A stretch of DNA of 64,000 nucleotides, taken from NCBI RefSeq assembly GCF_013204845.1, contig NZ_JABMKY010000034.1, forward strand, positions 1 through 64,000, written 5' to 3'. Source of the stretch: Paenibacillus qinlingensis (GTDB lineage Bacteria > Bacillota > Bacilli > Paenibacillales > NBRC-103111). The notes beneath the pieces were generated by a model that saw only the letters and a program-made list of their open reading frames with translations, made no database searches and was not told the DNA's origin. Each line of letters begins with the position of its first letter. Position 1 is the first letter of the stretch. This document shows positions 43,524 through 52,512 of the stretch, piece after piece. The translations under genes were made by a program, and so were the position numbers.

Positions 43524-44342
43524 TTAACTGGATATTTTGGCAGAAAGAAGCTGATATTGGGAAGAAATGCCCCAAATTTGGATGAAAATGTGGAAGAGCG
43601 GATATAGTTGGTAAATGATTAGGGCTACCAGTCCTGCCCATACGTAAGTGGCCGTGACCGTGACCCCTGCCAAAAGTCCTGTGAACAGTAATAGGATGAT
43701 GGCAAGTCCGATAATCGGCAGCGAATATCGAAAGAAAGAGAAAATAGTCGATGTAATGCCTAGCTTGGCAGCAATGGCGAATTGCACATACATAAACAGC
43801 AGCTGCAGGAGAAAGCCGTAGAGCATTAAACTAAGTATCCAAGGAAGAAGCTTGATAACGATCTGCTCGTAGGAGCCGCTATGCCCTAGCATATAAGCGG
43901 CTTTGGGAATAAGCCAGATGAGCGGGAAAAATGTAAGTGCGATGCGAATCAGATACACGAGCAGGAATGGGAGCATGAGCTGCTTCATCCCGCGAAAGAA
44001 ACGATAGCCAGCATTCTGGTGAGAATGCGTGAGAGAATAATAAACACCGCCATTTAAGAGAGGCGTCAGCAGCATGCGAGCACATAAGAGTATAGCAAGC
44101 CACCATAGATAGGAATGGCTGAGATCTGTTTTAATTAACTGAAACTGGCCCTCTGCTAGGAAAATCTGCAATGCCTGCTTGGGTTGCTCAGCGCCAGGGA
44201 ATCGATGCATGAGGGGGACGAGTATTCCCTGCACGAGCTTATACAGGAGAATACCCCAGCCCATCTGATATAGGAATAAAATGATCGTGGCAAATGGCTG
44301 CGCCATAGCTGCCCTGAAGCCAGCTTTGATATAAGTGGCCAA
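43524..44342 (-). CDS. Multi-spanning membrane protein of unknown function
   Basis: 272 residues with six hydrophobic segments (about 16-38, 77-98, 120-145, 165-190, 205-230, 232-256), several charged Arg-Met-Leu or Arg-Phe-Phe-Arg-Gly loops, and no motif that I recognise. The layout resembles DUF4013-like or glycerophosphodiester-type membrane domains, but it is left unnamed. TTG start with AAGGAGG 7 nt upstream. It lies 92 bp downstream of the M1 peptidase gene on the same strand and may be co-transcribed with it. Confidence 0.65.
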   Translation of the reverse strand: MATYIKAGFRAAMAQPFATIILFLYQMGWGILLYKLVQGILVPLMHRFPGAEQPKQALQIFLAEGQFQLIKTDLSHSYLWWLAILLCARMLLTPLLNGGVYYSLTHSHQNAGYRFFRGMKQLMLPFLLVYLIRIALTFFPLIWLIPKAAYMLGHSGSYEQIVIKLLPWILSLMLYGFLLQLLFMYVQFAIAAKLGITSTIFSFFRYSLPIIGLAIILLLFTGLLAGVTVTATYVWAGLVALIIYQLYPLFHIFIQIWGISSQYQLLSAKISS

Positions 44343-44406
44343 TGAGGTCCCTCCTTAACGTTTTCTTTAAAATATAAGAGAGTATAGCTGCACGTTATAC
44401 AATGCT

Positions 44407-44456
44407 TATATTTCTCCATAAACACTCTCGTCCTTACCAGGCGACTGAGCCAAATA
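44407..44456 (+). repeat. Oriented hairpin element, copy C (degenerate, at a gene end)
   Basis: Left flank TTATATTTCTCC, ATAAACAC at 44417, GTCC and inner arms, then GAGCCAAATAT instead of TAGCCGTTTAT. The right half runs into the last codons of the M1 peptidase gene (stop at 44434-44436), so this copy has been captured by, or lies over, the reading frame. Confidence 0.45.
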
Positions 44457-46434
44457 TGGCTTGTAGGAATTGAATAATGCCAAGGTTCCAACGAATTTTC
44501 CACTTTGTGTTTAATTGGGTTTGATAAAAGTTATTGATGTGCTTATTTTCGAGAATAAGCGTGTACTTAGGATCAATGCGCACCCAGTCGACAGGGGAAG
44601 CATGCGTTAATTTGAAGTCAATACTGCCTTCCTTGCCGTCCCATGTTTTATCCAACGTTGTACCATCCGCGAAGTGGAACTGTATCGGTACTTCCGGTGA
44701 GTTACCGCCAAGCTTCACGATGCGAACAGTGCTTTCGTAAGTCTCAGACCCTTTGCCACCCTGAGGCTGGACGTGAACACTTTCGACGGAGTAATCCATC
44801 ATCAGATTGCCATAGACATACTGATTAAAGAAGTCGTCCCAATCTGTTTTACTAATCTCCTCAACGACCTGTTGGAAATCCTTTGTAGACGGATGCTTAA
44901 ACTGCCACTTTTGGAAATAGGATTTCATGATACGATCCATCGTTTTGGTACCGACTTGCCCCTCGATTGCTTTGAGTACGAGCTTGCCACGCGTGTACAC
45001 ATTTTCAGCGTATTCATCATGTCCTTTGTAAGTCCATGCATCCTTCTGAAGTCCATTTGGTGAGGTGATATAACTGGACTCGACAGGCAAATTAGGTACT
45101 TCACCGTATTCGGCTTCCATCACTTTATCCTCTGCATAAGAGGTGAAGCCTTCATCCAGCCATGCTTCCTCGAATTCATTACTGGCGACCAGCCCATAGA
45201 AGAATTGGTGTCCGATCTCATGGACGACGACGCGTTCCAGTTCTAAGTCTGGATCTTTGTCACTGGCTCCCCATGCGGTGACTAAAGTTGGATATTCCAT
45301 ACCGCCAGCACCATTCCCGCCAGGAGGTGGGACGACGATGGAAAGGGTAGAGTAGGGATACGTACCGTACCACTGACTGTAACGGGAGAGTGCTTTTTTA
45401 GCCGCATACATGTAACGGTCCTTCAAATTTTGATGATTAGGATCCAAATACAGTTTGATTTTGACCCCTGGAATTTGTGGTGTAGAGAAGGGTTCTTCCA
45501 CATAGACGAAATGAGGAGAGGCTGACCAAGCGAAGTCATGCACATCCTCGGCATAGAATTGGTATGTCTTCGTGCCCTTGTCCGTCACGGCAGGCTTAAC
45601 AGGGAAACCGGTTGCTGCGACAATATAATTTGCGGGTACCTGGATTTTCACATCATACATGCCGAAATCCGCATAGAACTCGGAATTTCCATGATATTGG
45701 TGGAGATCCCAGCCAGGCTCAGCCCGTCCCCTAGTTCCCTTGCGCTCATAGGCGGCAACCTTTGGAAACCATTGACCAGCCATAACGAAGTCACCGACAT
45801 AGCCCATTCTGGCAAAAGCTGCGGGCAGTTTAACAAGGAATTCGGTTTTGATCGTTACACTTTCCCCAGGTCCAACAGGCTTGGATAACGGTATTTTGAG
45901 CAGCGTGTGGTCATCCTTATTGCCGTCATCCGGTTGTACGAATGACATTCGCTTGGTGAGATCATCACCCGTATCTGATTTCACGGAGAGCAGTTCCATA
46001 CTGCCGGTACTCTCATCCTTGGCTTCATCTTCCCGCAGCTTTCCACCTGATTCGCGCATAAATGTCGTTTTCTTCGAAGCGAATGCATTGGGATAGAGGT
46101 GGAGATACATATCTTGTACAGGAACTGAGCCAGGATTTTCCCATGTAAGTGTTTGTTGTCCTTGGAGCTGTTGGGTTTCTGGCGTGTAGGCAACATTCAT
46201 GTGATATTCGGCAATACGATAACTAAGTGGTGTTGAGGTTTCTAACGGTTTGCCATTATCTGCAGGCTGCATGTCCGGTGTCTGAACAATAGGAACATCT
46301 TTAGAGACGACAGGAACAGTCCCTCTTGGTGTGGAGGGGAGCAAGGTATTCGTTATTAACACTGCGCCGGCAGCAAGGAGCATGACAGCAAACCACTGTA
46401 CCTTGCGGCTATTGAATAGAGCATTCATATCCAT
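44434..46434 (-). CDS. Membrane-anchored M1-family metallopeptidase
   Basis: 666 residues. N-terminal TM helix (about 11-30), then an aminopeptidase-N-like beta domain and the gluzincin catalytic domain with HEIGHQ at about residues 403-408, the downstream Glu in EAWLDEGFTSYAED and the GGMEYPTLVTAW exopeptidase-type GAMEN-like segment. Zinc-dependent release of N-terminal residues outside the cell is expected. ATG at 46434 preceded by GGCGGGGTGA; an upstream GTG (46443) is less placed. Its end carries hairpin copy C. Confidence 0.87.
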   Translation of the reverse strand: MDMNALFNSRKVQWFAVMLLAAGAVLITNTLLPSTPRGTVPVVSKDVPIVQTPDMQPADNGKPLETSTPLSYRIAEYHMNVAYTPETQQLQGQQTLTWENPGSVPVQDMYLHLYPNAFASKKTTFMRESGGKLREDEAKDESTGSMELLSVKSDTGDDLTKRMSFVQPDDGNKDDHTLLKIPLSKPVGPGESVTIKTEFLVKLPAAFARMGYVGDFVMAGQWFPKVAAYERKGTRGRAEPGWDLHQYHGNSEFYADFGMYDVKIQVPANYIVAATGFPVKPAVTDKGTKTYQFYAEDVHDFAWSASPHFVYVEEPFSTPQIPGVKIKLYLDPNHQNLKDRYMYAAKKALSRYSQWYGTYPYSTLSIVVPPPGGNGAGGMEYPTLVTAWGASDKDPDLELERVVVHEIGHQFFYGLVASNEFEEAWLDEGFTSYAEDKVMEAEYGEVPNLPVESSYITSPNGLQKDAWTYKGHDEYAENVYTRGKLVLKAIEGQVGTKTMDRIMKSYFQKWQFKHPSTKDFQQVVEEISKTDWDDFFNQYVYGNLMMDYSVESVHVQPQGGKGSETYESTVRIVKLGGNSPEVPIQFHFADGTTLDKTWDGKEGSIDFKLTHASPVDWVRIDPKYTLILENKHINNFYQTQLNTKWKIRWNLGIIQFLQAIFGSVAW

Positions 46435-46546
46435 GAGATTCACCCCGCCTAAACAAGCATCTACAGCATGTATATGTAGACAACCTAGGGAATATTTCTG
46501 CGAGGTGAAAGAAATATGTTAAATGTCCGTGGTAGCCCGCCGCCAC

Positions 46547-46575
46547 TTGTTCTAGCGGTAGACTTTCGCTACAAT
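46547..46575 (+). promoter_or_regulatory. Sigma-A promoter of ywhD
   Basis: TTGTTC (46547-46552), 17 nt, TACAAT (46570-46575), 47 bp before the ATG. Confidence 0.5.
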
Positions 46576-46622
46576 GAAAGCATGTCGTCATTTTAACCTA
46601 ATGTAGAGTGGAAGGTGCCCTT

Positions 46623-47114
46623 ATGGAAGCGGATAAGAAGAAGCTGGCCTTAAATATAGTAAGCTCGAAAGTGAATCACAAAGGCTTCGGTGCGGGAGCC
46701 ATTGATTTGAGTAACGTCTCCGGCATCATTATTGATGGGGATGAAGCGTATTTGGATGAAGGAACACTCCATGCCAAGAGTAAGATCGAGAAAGGGATTA
46801 AGTTCTCCACGAACAAGGAGGATGTCCCGAATGGTCGTAAAGCATGGATCGTATGGGTAGCAGTGGATCGGACGGAAGATGGCGCCTACTATGCGGGGAT
46901 GTCGGCATGCGAAATGCTAGTGGACACCGAAGCGCGCCGCGGATGGAAGATTCTTGCGGAGCACGTGAACAAAATGGACGGCGCCATGAAGCGTAAGTTC
47001 ATCCTAGAAGGCTTGTCTGACAGTGAACGAACAGCCCTTCGAAACTGCCTCATTGCGCACAATGAAGACTGGTGGAACCGCTCGGATCAAAGCCTTAAGG
47101 ACGCACTCTCCTAA
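46623..47114 (+). CDS. ywhD: YwhD-family protein
   Basis: 163 residues matching the YwhD family of Bacillales: LNIVSSKVNHKGFGAGAIDLSNVSGIIIDGDEAYLDEGTLHAKSKIEKGIKFST, WIVWVAVDRTEDGAYYAGMSACEMLVDTEARRGWKILAEHVNKMDGAMKRKFILEGL and a Trp-rich C-terminus. Function unknown; conserved beside speE and pbpG in Bacillus, and the same neighbours occur here. ATG at 46623 preceded by GGAAGGTG. Confidence 0.9.
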   Translation: MEADKKKLALNIVSSKVNHKGFGAGAIDLSNVSGIIIDGDEAYLDEGTLHAKSKIEKGIKFSTNKEDVPNGRKAWIVWVAVDRTEDGAYYAGMSACEMLVDTEARRGWKILAEHVNKMDGAMKRKFILEGLSDSERTALRNCLIAHNEDWWNRSDQSLKDALS

Positions 47115-47221
47115 GCTTTAAGCGGCGAATATGGAGAATATGAACATTATGTGTCATCCATTGTTCCGCAATGTCGAAGCGGGTATACTATACCCTAGTG
47201 TATGTTACCTCATATACTAGG

Positions 47222-47272
47222 ACAGCAAAAAGGCAGGACTAAGACGCGCTTAGTGCTGCCTTTTTGTGTTGT
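47222..47272. terminator. Bidirectional terminator between ywhD and the PBP gene
   Basis: ACAGCAAAAAGGCAG / CTGCCTTTTTGTGTTGT with an inner ACTAAG / CTTAGT stem; A and T runs in the arms serve both convergent genes. Confidence 0.85.
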
Positions 47273-47286
47273 CTTCTTCGGCTGAA

Positions 47287-49407
47287 TTAGTCGTTCCACC
47301 AGCGTTTTAGATCGTTCCACCAAGAGCCGTTATCGCCTTTGGGACCTGCTTTCTGACCGCCTGCTGCATCTGGATTAGCGGGTTTTCCTGTACAATATGT
47401 GGTTGGTTCAGTACCAACAAGGAAAGCTTCCATTTTAGAATTCGGACAGTCCTCATTCGACAATTTGCCGCTCACGGGATCAATGTAAACGGTCGATACA
47501 CCTTCAGGGATCGGGAACAGCTTTGGCGGGATCGCATCCAAGGTCTGTTCGGTGAAATCCGCGAAGATTGGTGAGGCAAGATGTGATTCCACCGTTGTGA
47601 TGTTACGGCTCTTGTCATAACCAACCCAGACTGCCGTAGATAGCTCTGGTGTGAAGCCGACGAGCCAGGCGTCCGTATCGGTAGTGCCAGTTTTGCCAGC
47701 AATTGGCCGCTTAATCGTACTGGCTACACGGTTACCGGTTCCACCCTCTTCGAACACGCTCTCCATTAGATTAGTCATCACATAGGCAACCGCAGGTGGT
47801 ATCACTTGCTCCTCCGTAGGCGCCGCTTCATATAATACACGCCCATTAGCATCTTCGATCCGCAAAATAGCGGTCGTTTCATGATGTACACCTTGATTCG
47901 CAATAGAGGCAAAGGCCGAGGCCATTTCCAATGGACTCACAGGGAAGGAACCTAACGCTAAGGAAGGCAATGGCTTCATGGGCGAAGCAATCCCGAGTTT
48001 ATGCGCGAAATCTATGACCTTCTGTGGACCCACCTCAAGAATCGTGTGCACCGCATAGATATTATCCGACTTCGAAATCGCTTGCCGCATATCAATATTC
48101 CCATTGGTATACTGGTCATTGAAATTTCTTGGCGTATATTGCAGGCGTCCCTCATCGTAAGTAAATACCGTTGGCTCACTCTTGACCATGGAGACAGGGG
48201 TGAAGCCATTCATGAGTGCGACCATATACACGAATGGTTTAAAAGAAGACCCTGGCTGTCGCGTATTCGACAGTACACGATTGAACTGATTTTCCGTATA
48301 GTCGCGTCCGCCGACCATGGCTTTGATCTCGCCTGTACGCGGGTCTACCGCGACCAAAGCGGCCTGCAACTCTGGTTTGCCTTCAAGCTGCTTTGTAATG
48401 ACATTCTCCGCAATTTGCTGGGCATTTTTATCCAGCGTGGTATAGATGCGGATGCCGCCTTCATCGAATTGTTCTTCTGTGATGCCGAGCTTCTCTGTCG
48501 CAAGGTTACGTACATAATCCCTGAAATAGGGGGCAGCGGAAGGTTTCTTTTTCGTTAACGGCAGAATCGTCAACTTCTCCTTGCCTGCAGCGTCAGCAGC
48601 GCTTTGGGTAATAAAGCCGCTGTTCACCATCGTCTGGAGAACGACTTTTTGCCGATCCATTGCATTTTGCAAATCATAATAGGGGGAATAGTAACGCGGT
48701 CCTTTCGGCACCCCAGCGATCATAGCGCTCTCTGCTAAGGTTAATTCACTGGCATGCTTGCCAAAGAAAAGCTCAGAAGCAGTCTCAATCCCATAGGTCG
48801 AATGACCATAATAGATTTGATTCAAATAATCAGCGAGGATATCATCTTTGCCCAGCTGCATTTCCATTTGGATGGCATACACCGTTTCCTTGATTTTGCG
48901 CGTCCACGTACGATCATGAGTTAAGTAAAGGTTTCGAGCTAACTGTTGCGTGATTGTGCCGGCTCCTTGCACCTTCGCCATCGCTTGGACATTCACAATG
49001 GCCGCACGTGCTACGGCTTTGACATCCACACCGAAATGATCGTAGAAATGCTGGTCTTCCACGGCGAGCGTTGCATGTATTAAGTAAGGTGAGATTTCAT
49101 TTAATGAAACCACCTGCCGATTTTGCCCTGAATAAAAGGTATCAATCACCTCGCCATGCACATCATACATCTGAGAGGTTTGCATCGTTTTGGTGACGGG
49201 AAGGGTTTGGGAGCGCAAATAAACTAGAAAGACAGCGGCTCCGATGAGCAACAACAGGCTGCAGGTAAAAAAGAACGAAAAGGTCTTCTTGATTCGTCTC
49301 ATCCATCGCATGGAAGCAGGAATTTCATCTTTCCGTCGGGCAGATTGTGTTTCTGGTGTTTGTTGGCGGGGCTTCTCATTATTCTCATTGTCGGACATGC
49401 TTCCCAT
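47287..49407 (-). CDS. pbpG: Class A penicillin-binding protein (PBP1A family, PbpG-like)
   Basis: 706 residues. Cytoplasmic basic N-terminus, one TM helix (about 35-60), glycosyltransferase 51 domain with EDQHFYDHFGVD, GAGTITQQLARNLYL and KIKETVYAIQMEMQ, and a transpeptidase domain with the catalytic SSFK (about residue 387, QPGSSFKPF), SKSDN (about 444) and KTGTT (about 575). Builds and cross-links peptidoglycan. B. subtilis PbpG (YwhE) has the same neighbours, ywhD and speE. Both 49407 and 49398 are possible starts; AAGGAG favours 49407. The C-terminal tail is Gly/Pro/Asn-rich. Confidence 0.9.
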   Translation of the reverse strand: MGSMSDNENNEKPRQQTPETQSARRKDEIPASMRWMRRIKKTFSFFFTCSLLLLIGAAVFLVYLRSQTLPVTKTMQTSQMYDVHGEVIDTFYSGQNRQVVSLNEISPYLIHATLAVEDQHFYDHFGVDVKAVARAAIVNVQAMAKVQGAGTITQQLARNLYLTHDRTWTRKIKETVYAIQMEMQLGKDDILADYLNQIYYGHSTYGIETASELFFGKHASELTLAESAMIAGVPKGPRYYSPYYDLQNAMDRQKVVLQTMVNSGFITQSAADAAGKEKLTILPLTKKKPSAAPYFRDYVRNLATEKLGITEEQFDEGGIRIYTTLDKNAQQIAENVITKQLEGKPELQAALVAVDPRTGEIKAMVGGRDYTENQFNRVLSNTRQPGSSFKPFVYMVALMNGFTPVSMVKSEPTVFTYDEGRLQYTPRNFNDQYTNGNIDMRQAISKSDNIYAVHTILEVGPQKVIDFAHKLGIASPMKPLPSLALGSFPVSPLEMASAFASIANQGVHHETTAILRIEDANGRVLYEAAPTEEQVIPPAVAYVMTNLMESVFEEGGTGNRVASTIKRPIAGKTGTTDTDAWLVGFTPELSTAVWVGYDKSRNITTVESHLASPIFADFTEQTLDAIPPKLFPIPEGVSTVYIDPVSGKLSNEDCPNSKMEAFLVGTEPTTYCTGKPANPDAAGGQKAGPKGDNGSWWNDLKRWWND

Positions 49408-49521
49408 GCCTCCCTTCTCCTTGCCCAAATGCGCTATTAACCAGTATGGAAAAGCATGGCAGTCCGTATTCAACGAATTGTAAATATTTTTTGTTAAATG
49501 GTTAAAAGATCAAGGAAAATA

Positions 49522-49549
49522 TTGCATTTTGGGGGTAATGAACTATAAT
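49522..49549 (+). promoter_or_regulatory. Promoter of speE
   Basis: TTGCAT (49522-49527), 16 nt, TATAAT (49544-49549), giving a leader of about 125 nt before the ATG at 49684. Confidence 0.55.
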
Positions 49550-49683
49550 ACAATTTGTGCGTGTCAAGGGACTGGAAATTAGCGTCCGAACTCGTATGAC
49601 TTTTTGGGCTGGTGGAACACTGTTAGAGATAACCAATGTCAGGAATTATTCATCCAAATAGAGAAGCGAAAGAAGGGTTACTT

Positions 49684-50511
49684 ATGGAATTATGGTACAC
49701 AGAGAAACAAACGGATAGCTTCGGTATCACGGCAAAAGTGACTGAAACTTATGTAAGAGAACAAACAGATTTCCAAGATCTATCCATGATCGAAACTGAA
49801 GAGTGGGGCACGATGTTAACGCTTGACGGCATGGTTATGACAACAGTGAGAGACGAATTCGTTTATCATGAAATGGTTGCTCACCCAGCGCTTGTTACTC
49901 ACCCGAACCCAGAGTACGTACTTGTAGTAGGTGGCGGCGATGGTGGCGTTATTCGTGAAATCATGAAGCACCCGAAAGTAAAGAAAGCCGTTCTTGTTGA
50001 TATCGATGGCAAAGTTATCGAGTATTCCAAGAAATACCTGCCAACGATCGCTGGTGAGTTGGACAACCCGCGCGTTGAAGTTATCGTTAATGATGGCTAC
50101 ATGCACATCCACGATCACAAAAACACTTATGATGTCATCATGGTCGATTCCACAGAGCCTGTAGGCCCAGCTGTTGAGCTGTTCTCCAAAGGTTTCTACC
50201 AAGGGATTTTCGATGCGTTAAAAGAAGACGGGATCTTCGTTGCTCAAACGGATAACCCATGGTTCAAAGCGGATTTGATCCAAACCGTAAATCGCGACGT
50301 GAAAGAAATTTTCCCGATCGTTCGTGTATACAGTGCGAATATCCCTACATACCCAAGTGGTCTATGGACATTCACAATGGGCAGCAAAAAGCACGATCCA
50401 CTTCAAGTAGAAGAATCAGCAATCCCTGAATTCCCAACGAAATACTACACGCCACGCTTGCACAAAGCAGCGTTCGTGTTGCCTAGATTCGTTGAAGATT
50501 TGATTAAATAA
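49684..50511 (+). CDS. speE: Spermidine synthase
   Basis: 275 residues, normal length. Decarboxylated-SAM-dependent aminopropyltransferase motifs: WGTMLTLDGMVMTTVRDEFVYHEMV, the glycine-rich VLVVGGGDGGVIREIMKHP, VIMVDSTEPVGPA with catalytic Asp, and the aromatic pocket YPSGLWTFTMGS. Makes spermidine from putrescine. Start at 49684 chosen because AGAAGGG lies upstream and the protein begins like its relatives; the frame is open for 16 codons more. Divergent from pbpG as in Bacillus; no speB follows here. Confidence 0.93.
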   Translation: MELWYTEKQTDSFGITAKVTETYVREQTDFQDLSMIETEEWGTMLTLDGMVMTTVRDEFVYHEMVAHPALVTHPNPEYVLVVGGGDGGVIREIMKHPKVKKAVLVDIDGKVIEYSKKYLPTIAGELDNPRVEVIVNDGYMHIHDHKNTYDVIMVDSTEPVGPAVELFSKGFYQGIFDALKEDGIFVAQTDNPWFKADLIQTVNRDVKEIFPIVRVYSANIPTYPSGLWTFTMGSKKHDPLQVEESAIPEFPTKYYTPRLHKAAFVLPRFVEDLIK

Positions 50512-50548
50512 ACTGCGGAATCGCGGATAATAGGATTTGAATAGAAGA

Positions 50549-50576
50549 GGGAGCCGATTAGTCGGCTTCCTTTTTT
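50549..50576 (+). terminator. Terminator of speE
   Basis: GGAGCCGA / TCGGCTTCC stem with TTAG loop and TTTTTT tail. Confidence 0.88.
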
Positions 50577-50624
50577 GCGTGCTGGCATGGACCCAAGCTT
50601 CAGCTTCAATCTTACTACCGACCT

Positions 50625-50701
50625 GAACCCCGAACCCCGAACCCCGAACCCCGAACCCCGAACCCCGAACCCCGAACCCCGAACCCCGAACCCCGAACCC
50701 C
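50625..50701. repeat. Heptanucleotide tandem repeat (GAACCCC) x 11
   Basis: Eleven uninterrupted copies of GAACCCC, ending in the degenerate GAACTCAACCCC. A shorter (TCTCGCACCCA)-type triplet of repeats follows at 50754-50784. It would give variable-length reading frames (7-residue periodicity) but no gene signals accompany them. Intergenic 50577-51272 holds this and the next element only. Confidence 0.9.
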
Positions 50702-50846
50702 GAACTCAACCCCCTAGAACCTCATTTGCAATAATCAACTGGATACTCACTCTCGCACCCATCTCGCACCCATCTCGCACTCATCAGGCTTCCGACTCCT
50801 GCTTTTATCCTCCCTCATCTATTTGCCGACTACAAACTTACCAATG

Positions 50847-51032
50847 TAACGGAACTAGGGTGCGCTATTTGAGCCATATTCGTCATTTTCAGACTTGAGG
50901 GGAACGGCAGTGCGCTAATTCAGCTAATTTGCAGGTCTTGCATCACTTTTAGGAAGAATAAGGCATCCACGTTCCCCTTGATCCTATGTCCAGCTACTTT
51001 TGAGCCCAATAACGCACTGACGTTCCCCTTCA
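50847..51032. repeat. Intergenic array of direct and inverted GGGGAACG-AGTGCG units
   Basis: Four related units: AACGGAACTAGGGTGCGCTATT at 50848, AGGGGAACGGCAGTGCGCTAAT at 50898, and two on the minus strand, AAGGGGAACGTGGATGCC (ending near 50979) and AAGGGGAACGTCAGTGCGTTATT (ending near 51030). Two direct plus two inverted copies form a large potential fold. Nothing gene-like is present. Confidence 0.55.
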
Positions 51033-51272
51033 TACCCTTGGCGCTCCCCCAACTCAACTCACTTAACTCTCTTACGTTCCTTCAAGTAACAACTCTTCCT
51101 AAAACAAATTTCAATCACTGCCATACAGCTGTCAGTAGCACCTAGCTATACTGTAAACATAAGGACAGGACATGAATCGCAGCAGTGTGAGCACCAATGA
51201 AGTCAGAAGTGTCATCACTAGCACCAAGTACAAGCGAGCCTGTACCACCACTATCCCTAGGAGGTTTTATAT

Positions 51273-51776
51273 ATGTTTACAACGATTGAAAGCTTCATTC
51301 ATGAATACCAAATGGAATCGACTACAACGCAGCAGCTGCTGGATACATTAACAGATGAGTCCCTAAGCCAAATTCAAGCCGAAGGCTACCGTCCACTTGG
51401 TTATATTGCTTGGCATCTGGTCCATGCGGAACGAGGCATGCTATACGGAACGGGGCTGGAATTCGAATCACCGGCTGCTGTAAGCGTGCCACCTGCAGAG
51501 GCAGCAGTCATTGCAGATGCGTATCGGACAACAACGCAGAACATACTCAGCGCGATCCGAACGCAATGGAAGGACGAAAATCTGCAAGAAGTGGTTACCA
51601 TGTTTGGAATGCAGTGGACGATCGGCACAACCCTATACAGCTTCTTGAAGCATGAAATTCATCATCGCGGCCAATTGACTATTCTGATGCGTCAGGCGGG
51701 ACTCCCCGTTGTCGGCGCCTATGGTCCAGCCAAAGAGCAGTGGGCAGCTATCGGAAGGCCAGTTCCGGCGTTATAA
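51273..51776 (+). CDS. DinB-family protein
   Basis: 167 residues, four-helix DinB/YfiT-like bundle. Metal-binding histidines: IAWHLVHAERGML (helix 2) and KHEIHHRGQLTILMRQAG (helix 4), the classical DinB triad pattern. AGGAGG precedes the ATG. Monocistronic with a following terminator. The family includes thiol-transferases and stress-induced proteins; role here unknown. Confidence 0.85.
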   Translation: MFTTIESFIHEYQMESTTTQQLLDTLTDESLSQIQAEGYRPLGYIAWHLVHAERGMLYGTGLEFESPAAVSVPPAEAAVIADAYRTTTQNILSAIRTQWKDENLQEVVTMFGMQWTIGTTLYSFLKHEIHHRGQLTILMRQAGLPVVGAYGPAKEQWAAIGRPVPAL

Positions 51777-51788
51777 GCATAAACATAC

Positions 51789-51831
51789 GAGCTTCCTTAT
51801 CCGTTTTCCAGCGGATGAGGAGGCTTTTTTT
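51789..51831 (+). terminator. Terminator of the dinB-like gene
   Basis: GAGCTTCCTTATCCG / GCGGATGAGGAGGCT imperfect stem, 7-nt loop and TTTTTTT tail. Confidence 0.85.
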
Positions 51832-51834
51832 CAC

Positions 51835-51876
51835 AATAGAAAAGACGTTTTCAGTTTCCGAAAACGTCTTTCTATT
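51835..51876. repeat. Long near-perfect inverted repeat
   Basis: AATAGAAAAGACGTTTTC / GAAAACGTCTTTCTATT, 17-18 bp arms around a 7-nt loop, 4 bp after the preceding terminator. No T run follows. The 51877-52096 remainder shows no gene. Confidence 0.75.
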
Positions 51877-52096
51877 TGGCGAAATACCATCATCTAAGCG
51901 CGGTCGCTCATCCTTAAATGGCTTCGATAGAGGTTTTATCATCATCTTTTGCCAATCACGAACTCGTCTCCAATCCTCTCAAACCCTTCCATGCATTGAA
52001 TTTACTTATTCTTTCATATAAACTATTAGCTAACATGCCTACGTTGTGACACGAGTTGTCTTTCGTAGCAACAGAAGAAGAGGGGATTATCGAATC

Positions 52097-52507
52097 ATGA
52101 CGGACAAGCAGCGGGTGCGGATTCGAATCGAGAGTCGAAGCGGGAGTGAGACCACAGTGCAGAAGGCGCGCGGGGATCTGTATCGCAAGGGCGATCATAC
52201 CTATATCCGCTATGAAGAAGAGCCGAATGAGCTTGGACGGACCGTGACGATCATTAAGCTCGAAGATAATCAGATCCGTATTATTCGCCAAGGGGATGTA
52301 CAAGCGGAGCAAACCTTCGTTCCTGGAGAGAAGCGGACCGGCTTTTATCACACACCACAGCTCCGAATGGAACTGGAAATTGAGACGCACAAGCTGACCT
52401 CGGAGGCTATCCATGGCATCGGGATTACGAGGTGGAGCTATGATCTATATGCATCAGGCACACATACAGGAGCCTATCGAATCAAGTTGTTAATTCAGGA
52501 GGAGTAA
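52097..52507 (+). CDS. ywiB: DUF1934/YwiB-family protein
   Basis: 136 residues of beta-barrel DUF1934 (YwiB) type: VRIRIESRSGSETTVQKARGDLYRKGDHTYIRYEEEPNELGRTVTIIKLEDNQIRIIRQGDVQAEQTFVPGEKRTGFYHTPQLRMELEIETHKLTS and RWSYDLYASGTHTGAYRIKLLIQEE. Calycin-like fold, function unknown; ywiB precedes argS in Bacillus as it does here, 5 bp apart. ATG at 52097 follows AGAGGGG; the frame is open 17 codons further up. Confidence 0.85.
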   Translation: MTDKQRVRIRIESRSGSETTVQKARGDLYRKGDHTYIRYEEEPNELGRTVTIIKLEDNQIRIIRQGDVQAEQTFVPGEKRTGFYHTPQLRMELEIETHKLTSEAIHGIGITRWSYDLYASGTHTGAYRIKLLIQEE

Positions 52508-52512
52508 GACAA

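Noticed and set aside
50575..50898. Open frame across the GAACCCC repeat (and its minus-strand partner 50416-50709)
   Set aside because: It is made by the 7-bp repeat itself, has repetitive Pro-Asn-Glu-Arg-Thr or Gly-Phe-Gly-Val periodicity, and no ribosome site.
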